Source: Edaphobacter paludis (GTDB taxonomy: Bacteria; Acidobacteriota; Terriglobia; Terriglobales; Acidobacteriaceae). Taken from it: a DNA stretch of 64,000 nucleotides. The first letter of the stretch is position 1; each line of letters opens with the position of its first letter. The position numbers were made by a program, and so were the translations under genes. The notes below the pieces were generated by a model. The model ran no database searches, was not told where the DNA came from, and worked only from the letters and a program-made list of their open reading frames with translations. This document shows, one piece after another, positions 1 to 8,130 of the stretch. The stretch covers positions 1,364,001-1,428,000 of the forward strand of contig NZ_CP121194.1 in the NCBI RefSeq assembly GCF_039993895.1, in the 5' to 3' direction.

Positions 1-23
1 CAGGTACCTGGGATAGAGCCGGC

Positions 24-806
24 ATGAACGCTGAGACGAATACGTTGATACAGGATTGGCCGCAGTTTCTGATAGCGGCGGTGCTGGTGATGATTCGGTT
101 AAGCGGCCTGATGATGTTTGCCCCGGTGTTCTCCTCTGCGGCGATCGCGCCGCGGATCAAAGCAGGATTTGTCATTGCTATGACGGTGCTGCTGGCGCCC
201 GCCATCGCGACGGTACCTAACGCGAGGGCCACGCTGGATGTGCAGGCGGTGCTGGGCGAACTGGGTGTGGGGTTGGTCTTTGGCCTTTCGCTGATGTTGC
301 TGACAGAGGCGCTCATGTTTGCGGGGATGCTGCTGGGAATGCAGTTCAGTTTTTCGCTGGTGAATCTGATGGATCCGAACTCCATGATCGAAACGCCGGT
401 TCTGGGACAGATGCTCAATTGGTTAGGCGTTCTTGTCATCATTGGTTCTGGATTGGATCGGAGCCTGCTGGCGGCATTGGTGCGGAGCTTTCGAATCGTA
501 CCTGTGGGGCAGGCAGTGATTCAAGCAAAGACTGGTGCCGGATTGGCGATGATGGCTGGCGGGATATTTTTGGCGGGGTTGCAACTTGCGGCACCCGTGA
601 TTGCAGCAGCGCTTGCTGTCGAGATGACAATTTCGCTGGTGGGACGACTATCGCCGCAGCTACCGGCGATGGTGATGAGTATTCCACTGAAGACGATGGT
701 GTCTTACGCCGTTCTGATCGGAAGCCTGGCGGTGTGGCCGGGATGGATCGAGCACCACTTCACAGCGTTGCTCGACGCGGCCGGAAAATTGGTGGCAACC
801 CTATGA
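24..806 (+). CDS. fliR: Flagellar biosynthesis protein FliR
   Basis: FliR is an inner-membrane component of the flagellar type III export gate, working with FliP, FliQ, FlhA and FlhB to pass rod, hook and filament subunits through the membrane. The 260-residue length fits the family (about 255-265). Hydrophobic segments run along the whole protein, and the central region with LVNLMDPNS followed by a polar stretch and another membrane hairpin is typical of FliR. The stop overlaps the start of flhB in an ATGA arrangement (803-806), so the two genes are probably translationally coupled. The 23 bases before the start may hold the end of the preceding gene (a TAG occurs at 13-15), perhaps fliQ, but too little is visible to call it. 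Confidence 0.93.
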   Translation: MNAETNTLIQDWPQFLIAAVLVMIRLSGLMMFAPVFSSAAIAPRIKAGFVIAMTVLLAPAIATVPNARATLDVQAVLGELGVGLVFGLSLMLLTEALMFAGMLLGMQFSFSLVNLMDPNSMIETPVLGQMLNWLGVLVIIGSGLDRSLLAALVRSFRIVPVGQAVIQAKTGAGLAMMAGGIFLAGLQLAAPVIAAALAVEMTISLVGRLSPQLPAMVMSIPLKTMVSYAVLIGSLAVWPGWIEHHFTALLDAAGKLVATL

Positions 807-1948
807 GTGAAAAGGGAACAGAACAGGCCACACCCCAACGGAAGAAGAAGGCGAAAGAAAAGGGAGACGGCGTTCGCAGTCGTGAACTCCTCTCCGCGAT
901 TGCGATGCTTGGCGGCGTGTTGATGCTTGGAGCTACAGCACATGGATTTGTCTCAAGTTGGGGGAAGGTCTATTCAGAAAGCCTGCACTCCGCGGCCGTG
1001 GGCGAGGTGAATGGTGAGCAGCGGTGGAATGAGGCAATTCGAAAGATGCTCGAGCCTGCGCTGTTGCCCGTGGGCCTTGTTCTGGCCGCGAGCTTTACCG
1101 GAGCGCTGATGGCTGGCGTGGCCCAGGCAGGAGGTGTAGAGATTCATCCGAATGCAATTGAGCCGCAGTTCTCGAAGCTAAATCCAGCTACTAATCTGGG
1201 TCATCTGTTCAGTCTGCGGTCTGCCACACGGGTGATGAAGTCGCTGGTGCCCGCTGCTGCGATGGTCATGCTTGGATGGAGCGCGCTAAAGGCGCTGATG
1301 CTGCCGATGCCGGTGATGAGTCTGGTGCGGCTTCCGGCTACGTTTTCGGCGGCGTACGGGCTGGCGTTAGATGCGGCATGGATCACGCTTGCGTGGTCGG
1401 CGCTGGATTATGCGATCGAGTGGAGAAGCTGGAATGAGCGGCTCAAGATGAGCAAGCAGGAGATGCGCGAAGAGATGAAGGATGCGATGGGAAATCCACA
1501 AATTAAGGGACGAATCCGGCAGATACAAAGGGCGATGCGCAAGCGCAAAGTGAAGGCGGACATGTCGAGAGCAAGTGTTGTCATCACCAACCCCACGCAT
1601 TATGCAGTGGCTCTGGAGTTCAGCTTCGAGACGATGCAAGCCCCTGTCGTGCTGGCGAAGGGGCGCGACCTGCTGGCCGCGGAGATTCGTGAAGAGGCGC
1701 GCTGGGCGGGAATTCCAATTATTGAAAATCCTCCATTGGCGCGCAGTCTCTACAAAACTGTCGAGCAGGGGCAATCGATCCCATTTGAACTCTACGCAGC
1801 AGTGGCAGGAATCTTGGCATATCTGTATCGACAAAAAGTAGAAGAACGAATGAAACGGGAACGTCAGGCCCAGCAGGCACAACAGGAAGCCGGGCATCGA
1901 GGAACGGTTGGACTGGTTGGATTGCGCGGTTACGGAGGTGGGATGTGA
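803..1948 (+). CDS. flhB: Flagellar export switch protein FlhB
   Basis: FlhB is the substrate-specificity switch of the flagellar export apparatus: four membrane helices followed by a cytoplasmic domain that cleaves itself so that export changes from hook to filament subunits. The start ATG at 803 overlaps the fliR stop and gives 381 residues beginning MSEKGTEQATPQRKKKAKEKG, the usual basic N-terminus; the reading frame is open further upstream but that part lies inside fliR. The autocleavage motif NPTH is present at about residues 263-266. The C-terminal tail is Gln/Arg-rich. The gene ends four bases into flhA, consistent with one operon. Confidence 0.95.
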   Translation: MSEKGTEQATPQRKKKAKEKGDGVRSRELLSAIAMLGGVLMLGATAHGFVSSWGKVYSESLHSAAVGEVNGEQRWNEAIRKMLEPALLPVGLVLAASFTGALMAGVAQAGGVEIHPNAIEPQFSKLNPATNLGHLFSLRSATRVMKSLVPAAAMVMLGWSALKALMLPMPVMSLVRLPATFSAAYGLALDAAWITLAWSALDYAIEWRSWNERLKMSKQEMREEMKDAMGNPQIKGRIRQIQRAMRKRKVKADMSRASVVITNPTHYAVALEFSFETMQAPVVLAKGRDLLAAEIREEARWAGIPIIENPPLARSLYKTVEQGQSIPFELYAAVAGILAYLYRQKVEERMKRERQAQQAQQEAGHRGTVGLVGLRGYGGGM

Positions 1949-4068
1949 GTGAAGCGTTGATAAAGAAGAGCGGGACTTGGGAAGCCACCAAGCTAAGGCC
2001 GCTACTGCTGCCGGTGGCGGCGATCAGCATGATCTTTGTCATGCTGATTCCAGTGCCGAGTTTTGTGCTGGACTTGTTGCTGGCAGCGTCGATTACGGCG
2101 TCGGTGATTGTTTTTCTGACCGCAGTGCAGGTACGTCGCGCAGTGGATTTTTCTGTATTTCCGACGCTGCTGCTGTTGTTGACCATGTTTCGGTTGTCTC
2201 TGAATCTGGCGTCCAGTCGAAGGATTCTGTTGCACGGACACGAGGGAACACATGCTGCCGGTTCGGTCATCGAGGCCTTTGGGCAGTTTGTGGTCGGTGG
2301 CAATTACGTGGTGGGATTCGTGTTGTTTCTTGCCCTCATCGCGATCCAATTTCTCGTAGTCAGCCATGGTGCCGTACGAACGGCTGAGGTGACAGCCCGC
2401 TTCACACTGGATGCGTTGCCCGGTAAACAGATGGCCATCGACGCGGACATGAATGCCGGCCTAATCGACGAGCAGGGCGCGAGAAAACGGCGGCAGGCAA
2501 TCGCGCGCGAGGCTGAGTTCTATGGCGCGATGGATGGCGCCGCGAGGTTCAACCAGCGCGACTCGATGGCAACCATTTTAATTACGGCGATTAACATCAT
2601 CGCCGGCTTACTGATTGGCGTGCTTCAGCAGGGTGCGGATCTAACGACAGCCGTCAAGACGTATACGATTCTCACCGTCGGCGATGGCCTGGTGACAATG
2701 ATTCCCAGCCTGCTGGTGTCGATTGCAGGGGGCATCGTACTCACGCGCGCCTCTTCTTCGGGGTCACTCGACACAGAGCTTGGGACGCAGTTGCTGCGAG
2801 GAAAAAACACGCTCTGGATCGCCTGTGGGGTTCTACTGGCGCTGGCTCTGATTCCGGGATTGCCGAAGCTGTCGTTTGTGCTGATGGCTGTGGGAGTTGC
2901 ATTGATTGCGCGAAAACTGCCCGCGGCAAAAGAGGAAGCAGTCTTGCTGGCGGATGAGGCGGCGGAAGATGGAGCCACACCAAAAGATAAAACCAAATCG
3001 ATCGACAGCGCTAAGAACGAGAACTTGGCTTCACTGCTGAAGATGGACGAACTGACCCTCGAGATCGGCTTCCAATTGATTCCCATGGTTGATGAGAAAC
3101 AAGGGGGGCAGATGCTCAATCGCGTGAGAGCCCTCCGTCGTCATCTTGCGACGGAGCTTGGGTTCATTGTCCCCCCTATCCACATCACGGACAACCTGCG
3201 GCTGAAGCCGCGAGAGTATGTGGTCAGTCTCCGTGGCATTGAGATAGCACGCTGGCAGACGGAACAAAATTGTCTGCTGGCGGTGAATGCAGACTCGAAG
3301 GCGCGTGCGTTGCCTGGCGTAGAGACGCGAGAACCCGCGTTCGGCGTGTTGGCTCGATGGATTCAGCCAGGGCTGGAAGAGCAGGCATTGGCGGCTGGCT
3401 ATTCCGTGGTTGATCAGACCACGGTCATCGGAACTCATCTCGGCGAGTTGATTCGTCGTCACGCCCACGAACTGCTGGGCAGACAAGAGGTCAAGCGTCT
3501 TCTGGATAGCATGAATGATAGCTATCCCAAGCTGGTCGAAGAGCTGGTTCCGAAGCTGATGACGCTGGGTGAGGTTCAGCGGGTGTTACAGCAGTTATTG
3601 CGCGAACAGGTATCGATCCGTGATCTCGGCTCAATTCTCGAGTATCTGGTAGAAGCGGCACAGTCGTCGAAGAACGTGGTGCATCTGGTGGAGACGGTGC
3701 GCCAGTCGCTTGGACGAGGGCTTATCCATCCGCTGCTTGACGGAGAAGGCAGTCTACGGGTGCTGATGCTGGAGCCGATGCTTGAGGCAGATCTGCTGAA
3801 CACATTCGATCCGAAGAGCACTCTGCTGTTGGGCGATGGTGCCAAGCCAGGAACGATGCCTGTGGATTTTCTGCGTCGGCTTGTTGAATCTGTGAAACGC
3901 CTAACCGGAGGGAACTCTACATCGGCACTTCCCGTGCTCTTATGTCCGAGTCCGGCCCGTTATCATGTGCGGCGTTGGCTGGAGCCGTTTCTGCCGAAGG
4001 TGACAGTACTGGCCCCGGCCGAGATACCGAATGAGATTCGAGTACGAAGTATGGGAACCGTTGGTTGA
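1945..4068 (+). CDS. flhA: Flagellar export gate protein FlhA
   Basis: FlhA forms the nonameric ring of the export gate, with about eight N-terminal membrane helices and a large cytoplasmic domain that docks chaperone-substrate complexes. The 707 residues match the family. The FHIPEP signature region is clear: LDALPGKQMAIDADMNAGLI at about residues 152-171. The start is a GTG at 1945 that overlaps the flhB stop (GTGA) and has the ribosome-binding sequence GGAGGTGG just upstream (1934-1941). FlhF and FlhG genes, often found after flhA, are absent; the sigma factor gene follows directly. Confidence 0.95.
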   Translation: MSEALIKKSGTWEATKLRPLLLPVAAISMIFVMLIPVPSFVLDLLLAASITASVIVFLTAVQVRRAVDFSVFPTLLLLLTMFRLSLNLASSRRILLHGHEGTHAAGSVIEAFGQFVVGGNYVVGFVLFLALIAIQFLVVSHGAVRTAEVTARFTLDALPGKQMAIDADMNAGLIDEQGARKRRQAIAREAEFYGAMDGAARFNQRDSMATILITAINIIAGLLIGVLQQGADLTTAVKTYTILTVGDGLVTMIPSLLVSIAGGIVLTRASSSGSLDTELGTQLLRGKNTLWIACGVLLALALIPGLPKLSFVLMAVGVALIARKLPAAKEEAVLLADEAAEDGATPKDKTKSIDSAKNENLASLLKMDELTLEIGFQLIPMVDEKQGGQMLNRVRALRRHLATELGFIVPPIHITDNLRLKPREYVVSLRGIEIARWQTEQNCLLAVNADSKARALPGVETREPAFGVLARWIQPGLEEQALAAGYSVVDQTTVIGTHLGELIRRHAHELLGRQEVKRLLDSMNDSYPKLVEELVPKLMTLGEVQRVLQQLLREQVSIRDLGSILEYLVEAAQSSKNVVHLVETVRQSLGRGLIHPLLDGEGSLRVLMLEPMLEADLLNTFDPKSTLLLGDGAKPGTMPVDFLRRLVESVKRLTGGNSTSALPVLLCPSPARYHVRRWLEPFLPKVTVLAPAEIPNEIRVRSMGTVG

Positions 4069-4133
4069 ACAGAAGAAATCGCAGGTGAGCGGAAGTGAAA
4101 GCACGAAAGGCAGAGCAAGACACGGAGGAAGTG

Positions 4134-5036
4134 ATGAGCACAGGCAGTGCGGTTCCGGTACAGATTTTGCATGGGTTGTCTCAGGGGCAGCTGCTCGGTG
4201 ACGGACAGGCGACAGAGGCAGCGGTCTTTATTCCATTTACAGACAGTGACAGGCCAAAAGGAAAGCTTGTGAGTGAAAGCGTGATGGACCGCGATCTCAT
4301 GTTGATGGAACATCTCCCGACGGTGCGTTATCTGGCGCGCCGCATCCACGAGCGACTGCCGCAGCACGTGGAACTCGATGATCTCATCTCCGCCGGGGTG
4401 GTGGGACTTATCGATGCTTTTTCAAAGTTCGATCACACTAAGAAAGTCCAGTTCAAAAGCTATGCACAGTTCAGGATTCGCGGTGCGATCCTCGATTCAC
4501 TGCGAACGCTCGACTGGAGTCCAAGAGAGTTGCGTAGAAAAGGAAGAGCGGTGGAAGAGGCGATCCGCTCTGTCACGCAGCGAGTTGGGCGCGCACCATC
4601 GGAACAGGAGATCGCCGGCGAGATGGAGCTGAGTCTGGCCGACTATCAACAACTCCTCGGCGACCTGAAGGGACTGGAGATTGGCAGTCTGCATATAGAA
4701 CGCTCGGAGGATTCGGGAGATGAGGAACTGGCATATATTCCGGGGTCTCCAGAGGAAGATCCATTGTTTCGCTGCCTGAAAGGGGAGATGAAGCAGCGAT
4801 TAGCCGATGCCATTGACGAACTCCCAGAAAAAGAGCGAATGGTATTGACTCTCTATTACTACGAAGAACTGACCATGAAGGAGATTGGACTCACACTCGG
4901 AGTTGTGGAATCGCGGGTCTCACAGATCCATTCCTCTGCTGTCTTGCGGCTGCGCACCGCGCTTGCCGGATTGCGTTCTACTCAATCTGCCAAAGGTGAC
5001 AAGGCTGCGAGTGGCAAGCGGCGCGCTTCGTCCTAA
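4134..5036 (+). CDS. fliA: Flagellar sigma factor sigma-28 (FliA)
   Basis: Alternative sigma factor directing RNA polymerase to late flagellar promoters. Region 2 is seen in DDLISAGVVGLIDAFSKFD and FKSYAQFRIRGAILDSLR; region 4 with its helix-turn-helix in LPEKERMVLTLYYYEELTMK and ESRVSQIHSSA. I chose the ATG at 4134 because GGAGGAA (4124-4130) precedes it at ideal spacing; a GTG at 4095 in the same frame would add 13 residues with a weaker upstream signal. It lies between flhA and fliM. Two promoters of the matching type (TAAA-N15-GCCGATAA-like) lie at 19,028-19,122 in this same window, giving it likely targets: flagellin and motAB. Confidence 0.92.
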   Translation: MSTGSAVPVQILHGLSQGQLLGDGQATEAAVFIPFTDSDRPKGKLVSESVMDRDLMLMEHLPTVRYLARRIHERLPQHVELDDLISAGVVGLIDAFSKFDHTKKVQFKSYAQFRIRGAILDSLRTLDWSPRELRRKGRAVEEAIRSVTQRVGRAPSEQEIAGEMELSLADYQQLLGDLKGLEIGSLHIERSEDSGDEELAYIPGSPEEDPLFRCLKGEMKQRLADAIDELPEKERMVLTLYYYEELTMKEIGLTLGVVESRVSQIHSSAVLRLRTALAGLRSTQSAKGDKAASGKRRASS

Positions 5037-5093
5037 ATCCGGCATCAACTCAATCGAACCAGCGAGAAATAGAGAAGCAAGGAAAGAGGTTTC

Positions 5094-6119
5094 ATGGGCA
5101 AGCAGCTTGAGCAGGGCGATATCGATGCATTATTTGCGGCCGCTGGAGCGAATGTCGCCACCCATGCCACGGCAGACGGAGATTCAATTCCGCCTGAGAG
5201 ATATAACTTCAGCAGAGCAGGTCAAATCAGTAACGAACAGATGCGGGCCATCAGTACAGTGAACGATCTGTTTGCGCGTAATCTGATGCATACCCTTGGA
5301 GCGTGGTTGAGGACTCCGTTGCGGGTGAAGCTGGTAGCGGGTGAGCAGTTGCCGTTCAAGGAGTTTCTGGAGCGGCTCTCGATTCATACCTTTGTCTGTT
5401 CGCTTCGATTGGAACCGCTGGGCGCCGTCGGTTTGCTGGAGCTTGAACTTGCCATTTCGTCACCGATCGTCGATGTCTTATTGGGCGGCGCGGGCAAAGC
5501 GTGGCCAGTACGTGAATTGACCGACATCGAGGAGGCGATTCTCACCTCGGTCGTGCAGCTTACTGTGCAGGAACTTAATCTCGCCTGGCAATCGGTCGGA
5601 CTCGAATTTGTCTTTGAGAAGCGGGAGACGGAGGCGGCAGTGGCTCGCATGATGACTCCAGGTGAAAAGACCTTGTGTGTGAGCTTCGAAGTTCGGATGC
5701 CAGAGGCTCAGGGTGTCCTTAACCTTTGCCTACCGGCTGTTGTGCTCAATGCAATTCTCAGGCGGCTGATCTCAGAAGGAGACCGCCCGCGCAGGCGATC
5801 GAAAGAAGCGCATATGAGGATCAGAGAGTTGTTGGGACAGATGAAAATCGGGACACTGTTGCAGTTTCCACAGATGCGTTTACGCGCCAGCGAGGTGGCG
5901 ACGCTGGTGCCCGGCACGGTGTTGCGGCTGCCGCTGCCGCGTACGTCGGCTGCGGAGTTGCGCGTGGGCAACCTGCATCTTGGACGTGCACATCCTGTAC
6001 GGACGGGAGAACATCGGGGAGCTCAATTGGAAGGCGAGATCGATCGCGATGAAATCAGCGGACATCTCGCCCATGCTTTGGGTCAACAGGCGGATGAAGC
6101 AACAATGAGTGTGAATTGA
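5094..6119 (+). CDS. fliM: Flagellar motor switch protein FliM
   Basis: FliM belongs to the C-ring of the flagellar motor and binds phosphorylated CheY through its N-terminal peptide. That peptide is visible as LEQGDIDALFAAAG at residues 5-18. The middle CheC-like domain follows (PLGAVGLLELELAISSPIVD region) and the C-terminal SpoA domain carries the typical LPLPRT segment. The 341-residue length is normal. An AAAGAGG ribosome-binding site precedes the ATG. The stop is close to the fliN start. Presence of the CheY-binding peptide indicates chemotactic control, although no che gene is in the window. Confidence 0.94.
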   Translation: MGKQLEQGDIDALFAAAGANVATHATADGDSIPPERYNFSRAGQISNEQMRAISTVNDLFARNLMHTLGAWLRTPLRVKLVAGEQLPFKEFLERLSIHTFVCSLRLEPLGAVGLLELELAISSPIVDVLLGGAGKAWPVRELTDIEEAILTSVVQLTVQELNLAWQSVGLEFVFEKRETEAAVARMMTPGEKTLCVSFEVRMPEAQGVLNLCLPAVVLNAILRRLISEGDRPRRRSKEAHMRIRELLGQMKIGTLLQFPQMRLRASEVATLVPGTVLRLPLPRTSAAELRVGNLHLGRAHPVRTGEHRGAQLEGEIDRDEISGHLAHALGQQADEATMSVN

Positions 6120-6133
6120 GCGAGGACGTCGAT

Positions 6134-6439
6134 ATGGATCAGGCGATGAGTGCAGGTGAAACAGCACGAGCAGAGGCGATAAGCCTCTTATGCGATATTG
6201 AGCTCGATGCGTCGTTGCAATTTGGTTCGCGGGAGATGCCTCTGCAAGAGGTGCTGGAACTGGGGCCCGGAGATGTAATTGAACTTGACCGGCATGTGTC
6301 CGAACCGGTGGATCTTGTGATCGGAGACCGGATCGTGGCTCGTGGCGAAGTGGTGATTGTGAGCGGCAACTTCGCTCTTCGGATTACGGAAGTAGCAACG
6401 CCGCAACTGCGGCTGGAGAGCATACGATGCCTTTTCTAA
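6134..6439 (+). CDS. fliN: Flagellar motor switch protein FliN
   Basis: Small SpoA-domain protein that pairs with FliM at the base of the C-ring. Recognised by the segment from LGPGDVIELD through EPVDLVIGDRIVARGEVV to FALRITEV, the conserved FliN/SpoA core. I prefer ATG 6134 (101 residues), preceded by GAGGA (6122-6126); a TTG at 6116 overlapping the fliM stop would add six residues and cannot be excluded. The 3' end overlaps the next gene by 13 bases. Confidence 0.9.
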   Translation: MDQAMSAGETARAEAISLLCDIELDASLQFGSREMPLQEVLELGPGDVIELDRHVSEPVDLVIGDRIVARGEVVIVSGNFALRITEVATPQLRLESIRCLF

Positions 6440-7398
6440 ACAGGACGAGTCATAGTCAGGCAGGCGAAGCCCTGTTGTGGGAAGGCGATGCGTACCTGCC
6501 AAATAGTTCGCCTGAGCGTGGACTAAACGAAGTTGGATTGCCTGCGTTGCTGGCGCAACGACGTTTGTGCGGACACGTCGATTGCTCGAATGGCTGGACG
6601 ATGCCCTGGCGAAGCCGTCGGCGGCCAATCTTTGAGGACCAGTGGGGTTGCAGTGGACGCTGCGTGCTGGCGATGGTTCGCGAGGCGCTTCGCCGGGAAG
6701 CCGGAGATGGAATCACGAGGGCAGCAACAACACCTCACCGCCATAGAGTTCCGCTGGGACTGCTGATGCTGGCGCAGGGTTGGATCACGCATCCTCAGCT
6801 ACAGCGAGCGCTTGAGGCACAGCGTCGGAACGGCACCGGAAAGATCGGTGAGTGGCTGATTGCTGAGTGCGGGCTTGAGGCCGAGCAGGTTACTCGCGGT
6901 TTAAGTATGCAATGGAACTGTCCCGTGCTGAGCGCGGAGGGATTTTTGCCTGAAACAATGGCGCTCGTGATGCCCGGATTTTTTGTTGAAAGATTTGGGT
7001 TGATGCCGCTGCGGATTGCAGGAAGCCGTATTCTCTACCTCGCCTTTGAAGATGGCCTTGACGCTTCGGCTTCGCTGGCCGTCGAGCAGATGGCTGGACT
7101 TAAGGTTGAGAGTGGAGTCCTGAACGAAGTTCATCTACGGGCTGCGCGCCGCAGAGTGTTGCAGTGCGATTCGGTTGAAACGAAGCTCGAAGCGGCTTCC
7201 GATGCGGACACGCTTGCGGGACGGATAACCGCGATTCTCGAGCAGAAGCAGCCTGTCGCATCCCGCCTGGTGCGGTTGCACCAATACTATTGGCTGAGAC
7301 TGTGGCTCGAGGAGGGAACAACCGGGAAGTTGGGCAGGCTTCCCATCAGTCGCGAGGACATGTGTGACTATGTCTTTTCTGTCGGCCCGCAAAGCTGA
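6427..7398 (+). CDS. Stand-alone MshEN/GspE-N-like protein with putative zinc-binding N-terminus
   Basis: Function unknown; 323 residues, overlapping fliN by 13 bases, so co-translated with the motor switch genes. Residues about 108-245 resemble the N-terminal domain of type II secretion / pilus ATPases (MshEN), but no ATPase domain follows. Two 24-residue motifs are visible: the first runs from PLGLLMLAQG to RALEAQ, the second from KIGEWLIAEC to RGLSMQ, separated by six residues. In MshE-type proteins such paired motifs bind cyclic-di-GMP. The N-terminal part has four cysteines (C48, C53, C75, C79; CGHVDC and CSGRC), compatible with a zinc knuckle. It might be a cyclic-di-GMP-responsive regulator of the motor, but that is inference. 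Last gene before the terminator. Confidence 0.75.
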   Translation: MPFLNRTSHSQAGEALLWEGDAYLPNSSPERGLNEVGLPALLAQRRLCGHVDCSNGWTMPWRSRRRPIFEDQWGCSGRCVLAMVREALRREAGDGITRAATTPHRHRVPLGLLMLAQGWITHPQLQRALEAQRRNGTGKIGEWLIAECGLEAEQVTRGLSMQWNCPVLSAEGFLPETMALVMPGFFVERFGLMPLRIAGSRILYLAFEDGLDASASLAVEQMAGLKVESGVLNEVHLRAARRRVLQCDSVETKLEAASDADTLAGRITAILEQKQPVASRLVRLHQYYWLRLWLEEGTTGKLGRLPISREDMCDYVFSVGPQS

Positions 7399-7416
7399 TG
7401 CTGTGCCAAACGTTGA

Positions 7417-7454
7417 GCAGTAAAAAGAGGGCCAAGTGGCCCTCTTTTTACTGC
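7417..7454. terminator. Bidirectional rho-independent terminator of the flagellar operon
   Basis: A perfect 17-bp inverted repeat (7417-7433 with 7438-7454) around a 4-base loop. The stem contains TAAAAAGAGGGCC, so a T-rich stretch follows the GC core on both strands. It lies between two convergent genes and can stop transcription from either side. Confidence 0.9.
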
Positions 7455-7467
7455 GGCGAAGGACAAT

Positions 7468-7899
7468 CTATTGCGAGATTGTGGATGCCGAAGCGGATTC
7501 CGTCGTACCCAGCGTGGATGCTGCCGTTGCTCGATCCGCATCATGATCCGGACCGAGGCCCAGTTTGATGATGGCACGGGAGTCTGGGACCAACTTGGTC
7601 TGCCAGCCATTATCGGCCTGATACTTCTCCATCGCAGCTGAGGTGTTAGCGTCCCAGTGGCCGGAGGGGTCGGAGAGGTAGCCCGATTTGACGAGCGCGG
7701 CTTGAATCTGGGTGGCGCGACTGTCATCAATGGAGCGTTGCCCAATCGACCTTGCAGCTATCTTGGAGTGCTTCTGGCCGCGGGCATGGAACAGGCTGTG
7801 ATGCGATGTGGGGCCGCGGCGAGCGTGAACTACCGCCATCGCGGGCATTGCCGTAGCTATAACGAGTCCAGTGCACAGGACGAGTTGAGCAAACCTCAT
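7468..7899 (-). CDS. Secreted peptidoglycan-binding-domain protein
   Basis: 143 residues with a cleavable-looking signal peptide (hydrophobic LVLCTGLVIATAMPAMA, residues 6-22). The middle part, from ATQIQAALVKSGYLSD to AAMEKYQADNGWQ (about residues 62-100), is the three-helix PG_binding_1 fold. No hydrolase domain is attached, so it is probably a periplasmic wall-binding or scaffolding protein. GAGGT lies nine bases upstream of the ATG. Transcribed toward the flagellar operon and sharing its terminator. The precise role cannot be told from sequence. Confidence 0.8.
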   Translation of the reverse strand: MRFAQLVLCTGLVIATAMPAMAVVHARRGPTSHHSLFHARGQKHSKIAARSIGQRSIDDSRATQIQAALVKSGYLSDPSGHWDANTSAAMEKYQADNGWQTKLVPDSRAIIKLGLGPDHDADRATAASTLGTTESASASTISQ

Positions 7900-8082
7900 T
7901 AAATAGACCTCAAACTTCAGTATGGAATAGATGATGCTCTGCTTCTATTCACCCTTTAACCAGACTACCGCTAGAGTAACTCTTGCACAATAGGAATGAT
8001 ATTCCCCATTTGCGGCACTTTTGGCAGTCAGGATGGATGAAAACTCCAAGGTTGCTCCTTTTGGGAAGAATTATCTCAATAG

Positions 8083-8110
8083 GAAAAGGGGTGCCGAGGA
8101 ACGGCACCCC
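8083..8110 (-). terminator. Rho-independent terminator downstream of htrA
   Basis: Stem GGGGTGCCG (8088-8096) pairs with CGGCACCCC (8102-8110) around AGGAA. Read on the minus strand it is followed by TTTTCC, and it lies about 20 bases past the htrA stop. Confidence 0.75.
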
Positions 8111-8130
8111 CTCTCTTGTACCAAGTAGTT

